Source: Roseburia sp. | GTDB lineage: Bacteria; Bacillota; Clostridia; Lachnospirales; Lachnospiraceae | NCBI GenBank assembly: GCA_017626625.1 | Contig: JAGAIK010000586.1 | Location: 1-5,078, forward strand | Direction: 5' to 3' | DNA length: 5,078 nucleotides | Shown: positions 1-4,375 of the stretch, one piece after another | Numbering within the stretch: the stretch's first letter is position 1 | How the letters are laid out: every line of letters starts with the position of its first letter | The notes under the pieces: generated by a model | The model's input: only the letters and a program-made list of their open reading frames with translations | What the model was told of the DNA's origin: nothing | Databases searched by the model: none | Program-made: the position numbers and the translations under genes

Positions 1-90
1 ATAGATTGTTCCGGTGATATAGACGTAATCACCGGATTTTAAATCCTTCGTTACTTCTGCTGTAATGGGAGTTGTAATGTATTTATCCAT
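1..90 (-). CDS. Fumarate hydratase class I, beta subunit (N-terminal 30 codons, cut by the window edge)
   Basis: This is the first 30 codons of the beta (C-terminal domain) subunit of the two-subunit, iron-sulfur class I fumarase/tartrate dehydratase family. With the alpha subunit it would interconvert fumarate and malate in the cytoplasm. The visible protein begins MDKYITTPITAEVTKDLKSG and continues DYVYITGTIY. The pattern 'TPIT...LKSGD.VYITG.IYTARD' is typical of the start of this family, and here it runs off the left edge in frame. The ATG at 90 is preceded by the Shine-Dalgarno-like AAAGGAT (97-103) at normal spacing. It lies 26 bases after the alpha subunit stop, so the two are almost certainly co-translated from one mRNA. 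The order alpha then beta is the usual one. Because only 30 residues are visible, the call leans on the neighbour; L(+)-tartrate dehydratase beta is the alternative. Confidence 0.85.
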   Translation of the reverse strand, partial: MDKYITTPITAEVTKDLKSGDYVYITGTIY

Positions 91-116
91 GAGATTATCC
101 TTTCTGCTGCAAATTT

Positions 117-962
117 TTAAAGTTCACGGACCACATGGCGGTTGACGTGGCAGCAAATATTAATTGCCACCGGAAGCCCTGCAATGTGAGTCGGATAAGT
201 GTTGATATTAACGGCTAAGGCTGTAGTGGTACCGCCAAGTCCGCCGGGACCGATACCAAGCTTATTGATTTTTTCCAACATCTCATTTTCTAATTCCTTT
301 ACGTAAGGAATATCGGAATGCTCATTCACCGGACGGGTCAGTGCTTTTTTTGCAAGAAGGGCGCATTTTTCAAAAGTACCTCCTATGCCCACGCCCACTA
401 CCATCGGCGGGCAGGCGTTTGGTCCGGCATCTTTTACTGCGGTAAGAATGGCATTTTTTACCCCCTCGATACCGTCAGCCGGCTTTAGCATAAAGACACG
501 GCTCATATTTTCACTGCCGAATCCCTTAGGCGCCATGGTGATTTTCACCTTATCCCCCGGCACAATGGAGTAATGAATCACTGCCGGCGTGTTGTCCCTG
601 GTGTTTTCACGGATAAGTGGGTCCTTCACCACGGATTTCCGCAAAAAGCCCTCCGTATAGCCCTGGCGCACTCCCTCGTTGACAGCGTCTTCAATCGCCA
701 TTCCTTCAAAATGCACATCCTGCCCTACCTCTAAAAACAAGACTGCCATACCTGTATCCTGGCAAATTGGTATCATTTCTTCATCTGCAATTTTTAAATT
801 ATCCTGTAACTGGTTTAATATTTTTCTGCCAAGTTCTGATTTTTCGGTAGTAACGGCATTTTTCATGGCTTCATCCATATCTTTGGATAAAAAATGATTT
901 GCCTCAATACACATTTCTTTTACATTTTTGATGATTTCCTCTGTGCTTACTGTTCTTATCAT
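117..962 (-). CDS. Fumarate hydratase class I (Fe-S), alpha subunit
   Basis: This 281-residue protein is the catalytic, cluster-binding alpha subunit of a two-subunit class I fumarase (fumarate + water to malate), a cytoplasmic enzyme whose 4Fe-4S cluster is oxygen sensitive. Visible family signatures are ICQDTG (C67), the APKGFGSENMS segment (144-154), NACPPMVVGVGIGGTFEKC (182-200, with C184), a glycine-rich GIGPGGLGGTTTALAVNI (236-253), and C270/C271 near the C-terminus. C67, C184 and one of C270/C271 match the three cysteines expected to ligate the cluster. The length is normal for the separate alpha subunit; E. coli FumA fuses both parts into about 550 residues. The ATG at 962 has GAGAGGTG (967-974) just upstream. 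It starts 14 bases after the stop of the membrane-protein gene, and the beta subunit follows 26 bases later, so it is the middle gene of a likely operon. L(+)-tartrate dehydratase TtdA is a close relative; fumarase is preferred because this is the common clostridial form. Confidence 0.94.
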   Translation of the reverse strand: MIRTVSTEEIIKNVKEMCIEANHFLSKDMDEAMKNAVTTEKSELGRKILNQLQDNLKIADEEMIPICQDTGMAVLFLEVGQDVHFEGMAIEDAVNEGVRQGYTEGFLRKSVVKDPLIRENTRDNTPAVIHYSIVPGDKVKITMAPKGFGSENMSRVFMLKPADGIEGVKNAILTAVKDAGPNACPPMVVGVGIGGTFEKCALLAKKALTRPVNEHSDIPYVKELENEMLEKINKLGIGPGGLGGTTTALAVNINTYPTHIAGLPVAINICCHVNRHVVREL

Positions 963-976
963 AATTCACCTCTCAC

Positions 977-2002
977 TTATTTTTCATCTTCCTTGTCAAA
1001 ACGTTTGCCGATGTTAAAGTGCTTCTTGTATTTTTGCAGGCTCTCGTTGAGGTCCCTGGATTTCATATCGGGAAATGCCTTTAAGAGACGTTTAAATCCG
1101 GCGCTCTTCTGGTCATACATTTTGTTATACTCGGCAATAAGTTCTTCCCATTCCCGTTTTTTTTCTTCCTGATTTTTCTTCCATTCGGCATTTTTTTCCG
1201 TCAATTCCGCGGTCTTTGCTGCAAGGCTGCTCTTTGCCTCCATAATATTTTCACTGATGGCAAGTTTTGTATTTTCCGCCGTATCTACGAGTTTTTCTTT
1301 TGCGGCTCCCGGTAAATCCATGATGTCTTCTTTTTTCTCAACTATCTTATCTATCAGCTCTGCATGACTTTCCTGAAATTCTTCGGATTTTTCAATGACT
1401 CCGGTCACATTTTCATAAATATTCACGCCGATTTCATCGGAAAGCCGGTGAATCGTTGCCGCCATCTCGTCCATCACCTTCAGGCGTTTGTTGAATTTCA
1501 GGATAGTTGATACGGTGATACAACAATCTACAACAAAAACACCCATAAACACTATCAATAAAATTAATCCTAACAGGTGGGGAATAGCGGTAATCCCTTT
1601 ATATATGATAGGATGGAGCACGTCCATAATAAAGGTGCAGGCAAGTCCCCAGTAAATTGAAAATTTCAGGCAGACATAGCCCTTGATGTTAAACGGCTTA
1701 TTAGAATAATCCCACCATTTGTTATGGAATACTTTTTCTAAGATATAGCCTGTAACAAATTCCAGGATAGAGGTTAGAAGGAAGGAACCCACGAATAATA
1801 TCAGCAAATTGTCCTTTAGGGGTGTTAAGATAGCCACGACGATTACCACTCCACAACCATATATCGGACAATACGGTCCGTTTAAAAATCCCCGGTTTAC
1901 AAATTTTCCGGTGTCAAGGGCGGCGTAGGAAACCTCCGTGCACCAGCCAAGAAAGGCGTATACGATAAATATCCATACAAGTTCATAAAAATTCTGCGGC
2001 AT
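977..2002 (-). CDS. PF06541-type (CmpB-like, 'putative ABC transporter type IV') membrane protein with long charged C-terminal tail
   Basis: This 341-residue integral membrane protein has about five predicted membrane spans in its first 165 residues (roughly 5-26, 46-61, 65-88, 108-132, 138-163). Conserved-looking blocks are FLGWCTEV (17-24), RGFLNGPYCPIYG (37-49) and WWDYSNKPFNIKGYVCL (96-112), which I recognise as the pattern of the PF06541 family. No transport substrate is established for that family, and there is no ATPase gene nearby. The remainder (about 170-341) is rich in Lys and Glu, strongly helical, probably coiled coil around 255-300, and presumably cytoplasmic; it is much longer than the membrane domain needs. 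An in-frame TTG at 2029 would add nine residues. I chose the ATG at 2002 because GGAGAG (2011-2016) sits 8 bases upstream of it. It is the first gene of the likely operon with the two fumarase subunits; a functional link to fumarase is not evident. A good promoter lies upstream. Confidence 0.85.
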   Translation of the reverse strand: MPQNFYELVWIFIVYAFLGWCTEVSYAALDTGKFVNRGFLNGPYCPIYGCGVVIVVAILTPLKDNLLILFVGSFLLTSILEFVTGYILEKVFHNKWWDYSNKPFNIKGYVCLKFSIYWGLACTFIMDVLHPIIYKGITAIPHLLGLILLIVFMGVFVVDCCITVSTILKFNKRLKVMDEMAATIHRLSDEIGVNIYENVTGVIEKSEEFQESHAELIDKIVEKKEDIMDLPGAAKEKLVDTAENTKLAISENIMEAKSSLAAKTAELTEKNAEWKKNQEEKKREWEELIAEYNKMYDQKSAGFKRLLKAFPDMKSRDLNESLQKYKKHFNIGKRFDKEDEK

Positions 2003-2041
2003 TGTTTCATCTCTCCATTTCAAGTGCAATTCTTATTTACG

Positions 2042-2060
2042 GTCAGGTGATACTCCTGAC
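2042..2060 (-). promoter_or_regulatory. Inverted repeat at the predicted mRNA 5' end: operator or 5' stem-loop
   Basis: GTCAGG (2042-2047) and CCTGAC (2055-2060) form a perfect 6-base inverted repeat around a 7-base centre that also has one further matching pair (2049/2053). It lies immediately downstream of the TATAAT box, covering about +2 to +20 of the predicted transcript. It could be a repressor operator or a hairpin that protects the mRNA 5' end. No uridine run follows, so it is not a terminator. No regulator can be named. Confidence 0.45.
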
Positions 2061-2068
2061 ATGAAATT

Positions 2069-2097
2069 ATTATAGCTTATTGCCTTGAGACAGACAA
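2069..2097 (-). promoter_or_regulatory. Sigma-A-type promoter for the PF06541-fumarase operon
   Basis: On the minus strand, TTGTCT (2092-2097) and a perfect TATAAT (2069-2074) are separated by exactly 17 bases. Transcription would begin near 2062, giving a leader of about 60 bases before the ATG at 2002. It is the best promoter match seen in the window. It points at the membrane-protein gene, with no other minus-strand start in between. Confidence 0.75.
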
Positions 2098-2108
2098 GAC
2101 TGTGTTCT

Positions 2109-2129
2109 TTTGTAAAAAAATTTTACAAA
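2109..2129. promoter_or_regulatory. AT-rich perfect palindrome between divergent genes, possible operator
   Basis: TTTGTAAAA (2109-2117) and TTTTACAAA (2121-2129) are perfect 9-base inverted arms around AAA. The site lies just upstream of the -35 box of the minus-strand promoter and about 90 bases before the plus-strand secreted-peptide gene, so it could influence either. It is vaguely similar to several palindromic operators (Rex, cre) but fits none of their consensus sequences, so I do not name a regulator. Intrinsic curvature from A/T tracts is the simple alternative. Confidence 0.35.
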
Positions 2130-2215
2130 TTTTTCATTTTTTCCAATTTTGCCATGGTCTTTTGGACTTTTTTGTATTACACTAATGGAACTATTTTAAA
2201 GGAGGAATACAAACG

Positions 2216-2473
2216 ATGAAGAATATCAAAAAATACGGTTTGATTGTTTTAGCGGCATTGACGCTGATTTTAGGAAGTGCAGGAGCTGCCGGAAGCTTCT
2301 CTGCAAAGGCAGACGGTGTGGTTGTGGCTGGGGATGAATATCCTACCATTGAGCCATACAGTGTCCCTTCCGAGTACTTTATGTTTCCCGTTTTCTATAC
2401 GGGACATGGTTTCTCTGGAGCATATATTTTCACAAAGCTGCTCCTGTGTCAGACCGGATGCCAGCCTTGTTAA
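2216..2473 (+). CDS. Small secreted peptide precursor; genuine 5' part, C-terminus probably replaced by read-through into antisense DNA
   Basis: I do not recognise this 85-residue ORF. A very strong ribosome binding site (AAAGGAGG, 2198-2205) precedes the ATG. The protein begins with a classic Sec signal peptide: basic MKNIKKYG, hydrophobic core about 9-26, and a signal-peptidase site after A30-K31-A32. The exported part would start DGVVVAGDEYPTIEPYS. Residues from about 50 to 85 (YFMFPVFYTG... ending CQTGCQPC) are encoded antisense to a well-conserved helix-turn-helix coding frame, so they are unlikely to be original. The native gene probably ended or diverged near 2365-2375, where that helix-turn-helix gene also breaks off. 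It is the only clear plus-strand gene here and converges on the regulator genes. A propeptide for a peptide-sensing regulator is possible; a small cell-surface or secreted protein remnant is the alternative. No convincing promoter or terminator was found for it. Confidence 0.55.
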   Translation: MKNIKKYGLIVLAALTLILGSAGAAGSFSAKADGVVVAGDEYPTIEPYSVPSEYFMFPVFYTGHGFSGAYIFTKLLLCQTGCQPC

Positions 2474-2506
2474 GCGAATGATATCCCCTACTCTGTAATT
2501 TGCCAT
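2270..2506 (-). pseudogene. Truncated XRE-family helix-turn-helix regulator (N-terminal domain only), paralog of the upstream regulator
   Basis: The reading frame opens with ATG at 2506, overlapping the last codons of the upstream regulator by 19 bases, an arrangement suited to translational coupling. Residues 1-44 are a good XRE DNA-binding domain: VGDIIRLTRLASGLTQEQLC, then ENICSRETMSRIENGKHKV. They align without gaps to residues 1-44 of the upstream 313-residue regulator, sharing V6, G7, R14, L19, Q21, Q23, C25, I28, C29, T33, R36, I37, E38, G40 and V44. After V44 (base 2375) the sequence stops resembling a helix-turn-helix protein and becomes the antisense of the secreted-peptide gene up to the stop at 2270. 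The TPR-like part expected from its paralog is absent. I read this as the surviving 5' end of a second full-length regulator removed by a deletion. A short functional DNA-binding protein cannot be excluded. Confidence 0.7.
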
Positions 2507-3429
2507 CCTAATTTTTCCTCACTAAAGCGTCTTATTTTCTCCTTAAGCCCGATATTTTCCATGGCATCTGCCACCTGATATGCCATCAGGCACTCTCTGA
2601 TACAGTCTTTTAAATGCTGTGGGCGTTCTTTTTCCTCCCTCCAATGCTCTTTCTCCGCAAAGAGACGTTCCAATGCCCCTGCTTTTTCAAAATGAAGTCC
2701 GGCAAGGGCTGCTATCTTATTACTCTCGGAAACAATGGTTATGGCTTTGTCTAAATACTCGATTAGCGTCTCCTCCTGCCGCTGGCGCTTTTTCATCCGA
2801 ATCAGTTCTTTTACGATGGGCAGCCCGAAACGCTCCTGTCTGAATTTATCGTTGTATTTTTCTATAAAATACAAAAGACGACGCATCTGTTTTTCCGCCC
2901 GTGCCTCGTCCTTCTCATTTACTGCCAGTAAATATGCAATTTTAAGCTCCGTCTCACTGTAAAGCTGTTCCTCTGTACCGTTTTCTTCCTCCGGCTTAGT
3001 CAGATTTAATGCTTCCCGCAGCATTTTTAAGGCGCTGTTTTTATCCACCTTCCCTGCCAAAAGTATCTGTGCTTTTCCACAAAGAAAGAATTGTTTGTGG
3101 AGAACTTCCTCCTTCGGCATAACCATCTCATATTTATCCAGGAGATTTTCCGCTGCTTTATAGTCCTTTTCCCTTAATTTCTCTTTAATCTGGTTTCTGA
3201 GAACCATTCTTTCATAATCTTTTTTATTTAACAGCAGTTCAAACTCCAGTACCTGTTTTCCTAACCGCTCCACTAAGGACTGGCTCACTAAAGAATCTAC
3301 TTCCCTGCAGCCTTTCTCTATCCGGCAATATGTTGGAATGCCACAGATTCCGCCGCATATCTGTGTCTGGGATAACTGATATTTTTTCCGATAATGGGAG
3401 AGAACTACTCCGACGGTGTTAATCTTCAT
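2488..3429 (-). CDS. XRE-family transcriptional regulator with helical TPR-like C-terminal domain (RRNPP-like architecture)
   Basis: This 313-residue cytoplasmic protein begins with a helix-turn-helix of the XRE/Cro type (about 6-55: VGVVLSHYRKKYQLSQTQIC, then GGICGIPTYCRIEKG). The rest (about 70-305) is almost entirely amphipathic helix, with units such as LREKDYKAAENLLDKYE (85-101), AQILLAGKVDKNSALKMLRE (120-139) and LHFEKAGALERLFAEKEHW (245-263). That resembles the TPR-type helical repeats of peptide-responsive regulators (Rgg, PlcR, PrgX; RRNPP group). The architecture is what I see; peptide binding is inference. The start at 3429 is supported by AAGGGG (3437-3442) at 7-base spacing. A 16-codon reading frame (3426-3476) ends in an ATGA overlap with this start and could be a coupled leader. 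A truncated paralog overlaps its 3' end and a secreted-peptide gene converges on it. Two TATAAT boxes and a 19-base palindrome upstream suggest regulated, possibly autoregulated, expression. No terminator follows it. Confidence 0.85.
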   Translation of the reverse strand: MKINTVGVVLSHYRKKYQLSQTQICGGICGIPTYCRIEKGCREVDSLVSQSLVERLGKQVLEFELLLNKKDYERMVLRNQIKEKLREKDYKAAENLLDKYEMVMPKEEVLHKQFFLCGKAQILLAGKVDKNSALKMLREALNLTKPEEENGTEEQLYSETELKIAYLLAVNEKDEARAEKQMRRLLYFIEKYNDKFRQERFGLPIVKELIRMKKRQRQEETLIEYLDKAITIVSESNKIAALAGLHFEKAGALERLFAEKEHWREEKERPQHLKDCIRECLMAYQVADAMENIGLKEKIRRFSEEKLGWQITE

Positions 3430-3474
3430 TTTTCAGCCCCTTTTTCCCAAATAAATGTAACAATCTTGTTTTTC

Positions 3475-3480
3475 ATTATA
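3475..3480 (-). promoter_or_regulatory. Possible -10 box (TATAAT), proximal promoter of the XRE/TPR regulator
   Basis: The minus strand reads GATATAATGAA here, with a perfect TATAAT about 45 bases before the regulator's ATG. The matching -35 position (near 3498-3503) reads AAAAGT, which is poor, so this promoter would need an activator or may not function. The same bases can also be read as a weak ribosome binding site (TAGGAT) plus ATG for a 16-codon leader. Confidence 0.3.
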
Positions 3481-3490
3481 TCCTAATCAC

Positions 3491-3509
3491 TGCGCACACT
3501 TTTTGCGCA
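3491..3509. repeat. Paired TGCGCA sites
   Basis: The self-complementary hexamer TGCGCA occurs at 3491-3496 and again at 3504-3509, 13 bases apart, in an otherwise AT-rich intergenic region. It sits in the spacer and -35 area of the proximal TATAAT box. It could be a second operator or simply a weak hairpin; nothing identifies a binding protein. Confidence 0.3.
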
Positions 3510-3512
3510 TCC

Positions 3513-3531
3513 CAAGTTTCACAGAAACTTG
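3513..3531. promoter_or_regulatory. 19-base perfect palindrome upstream of the regulator, probable operator
   Basis: CAAGTTTCACAGAAACTTG has perfect 8-base arms around ACA. It lies between the two TATAAT boxes, centred about 55 bases upstream of the proximal predicted start and within the leader of the distal one. Size and symmetry suit a dimeric helix-turn-helix protein, so autoregulation by the adjacent XRE protein is a natural guess. As RNA it would form a hairpin, but no uridine run follows, so a terminator is unlikely. Confidence 0.5.
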
Positions 3532-3555
3532 CATAGGAACGCTGTTTTTGTGTTC

Positions 3556-3583
3556 ATTATATCATATTTCCATTTTCTTCCAA
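3556..3583 (-). promoter_or_regulatory. Candidate distal promoter of the XRE/TPR regulator
   Basis: TTGGAA (3578-3583) and a perfect TATAAT (3556-3561) are 16 bases apart on the minus strand. Transcription would start near 3549, upstream of the 3513-3531 palindrome, and would give a leader of about 120 bases before the regulator. The -10 box lies in the same 11-base sequence, GATATAATGAA, that recurs at 3472-3482. Confidence 0.4.
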
Positions 3584-3646
3584 TTATCTTCTTAGATTGC
3601 AGCAATTTGTTTTTATATTTTCTTTGAAAGACAGATTTATTAGGAA

Positions 3647-3674
3647 TCTGAGATATCTCTTCTGATATCTGAGA
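3647..3674. repeat. Inverted repeat in the bioY-regulator intergenic region
   Basis: TCTGAGATATC (3647-3657) and GATATCTGAGA (3664-3674) are 11-base arms with a single G-G mismatch around TCTTCT. The site lies between the bioY terminator and the regulator's promoters. It has no uridine tract on either strand, so it is more likely an operator or a structural remnant than a terminator. The bases between 3584 and 3700 otherwise show no gene that I can support. Confidence 0.35.
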
Positions 3675-3706
3675 CTTATGCCTGACAAAATACGCCCGCA
3701 GCGCAC

Positions 3707-3747
3707 AACAAAAATAACCGGACATGCTTCTCACATATCCGGTTATT
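3707..3747 (-). terminator. Rho-independent terminator of the bioB-bioY operon
   Basis: On the minus strand AATAACCGGA (3747-3738) pairs perfectly with TCCGGTTATT (3722-3713) across a 15-base loop. It is followed by TTTTTGTT (3714-3707). The hairpin begins about 20 bases after the bioY stop, the expected place, and separates the biotin genes from the regulator. Confidence 0.88.
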
Positions 3748-3767
3748 AGTCAATTTTTCCTTTTCTA

Positions 3768-4328
3768 TTATACCAATCCTGCTGCCCTTAATCTTTTTCT
3801 GATTTCCGGTCCGATTATCATGCAGATAATGATTTTTGCCAAATCTCCCGGAATAAACGGTATGACGCCTGCTGCCAGCGCCGCACCAAAGGTCATTTCC
3901 GCCTGCCATGCCAGCCATGCTGTTCCGAACGCATAGGCAACAACGGTTCCAATTACCATACCGATAAAATGTAAATATCTCTTTTGCGATTTTTCGATAA
4001 AAATGCCGCAAATCAGCGCCATGGGAATAAAGCCAATGAGATATCCTCCGGTGGGTCCTAACAATTTTCCCGGTCCTCCGGTAAATGCGGAAAATACCGG
4101 AAGCCCCGCTAACCCAATCAGTAAATAAATCACATAACTTAAGGTTCCCCTCTTTGTTCCCAACACGTAGATTGCAAGATAAATTGCAAAGTTGGTGAGA
4201 GAAATCGGCACCGGGCTGATGGGGAGCGGAATGGAAAGGGGACCTAACACACAGGTCACCGCTGCCATCATTCCCACCAGCGCGATTAATTTTGCATTCC
4301 ATTTTGTTTTTGTTACATTTGCGTCCAT
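3768..4328 (-). CDS. bioY: BioY, substrate-binding S component of an ECF-type biotin transporter
   Basis: This 186-residue, very hydrophobic membrane protein has about six spans and captures biotin for import, either with a shared ECF energizing module (ATPases plus EcfT, not in this window) or, in some bacteria, alone. Family hallmarks are PLSIPLPISPVPISLTNF near 30-47, GLAGLPVFSAFTGGPGKLLG (72-91), PTGGYLIGF (92-100) and IPGDLAKIII (159-168). Length and segment order match the family. The ATG at 4328 is chosen because a perfect AGGAGG (4336-4341) lies 7 bases upstream. It follows bioB by 47 bases with no terminator between them and is closed by the hairpin at 3707-3747, so the two form an operon that pairs biotin synthesis with uptake. 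Any biotin-repressor operator would lie upstream of bioB, outside the window. Confidence 0.95.
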   Translation of the reverse strand: MDANVTKTKWNAKLIALVGMMAAVTCVLGPLSIPLPISPVPISLTNFAIYLAIYVLGTKRGTLSYVIYLLIGLAGLPVFSAFTGGPGKLLGPTGGYLIGFIPMALICGIFIEKSQKRYLHFIGMVIGTVVAYAFGTAWLAWQAEMTFGAALAAGVIPFIPGDLAKIIICMIIGPEIRKRLRAAGLV

Positions 4329-4375
4329 AACAAAGCCTCCTCATACTATTTTTCTTTCGGTATTCTTTTTCCGTT

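Noticed and set aside
2003..2029. Upstream TTG start adding nine residues to the PF06541 protein
   Set aside because: The added codons run through the Shine-Dalgarno sequence GGAGAG that is correctly spaced for the ATG at 2002, and no ribosome binding site precedes the TTG.
2109..2129. Rex, CcpA (cre) or BirA operator assignment for the AT-rich palindrome
   Set aside because: It lacks the TTGTTAA/TTAACAA arms of Rex, the central CG of cre sites, and the arm sequence and spacing of biotin-repressor sites; only a generic operator-like call is justified.
3472..3563. CRISPR or tandem repeat array from the repeated GATATAATGAA
   Set aside because: Only two 11-base copies exist, both are promoter-like, and there are no regular spacers.
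3519..3734. 71-codon minus-strand open frame in the bioY-regulator intergenic region
   Set aside because: It starts inside the terminator hairpin, has no ribosome binding site, and its product is low-complexity and basic with no recognisable feature.
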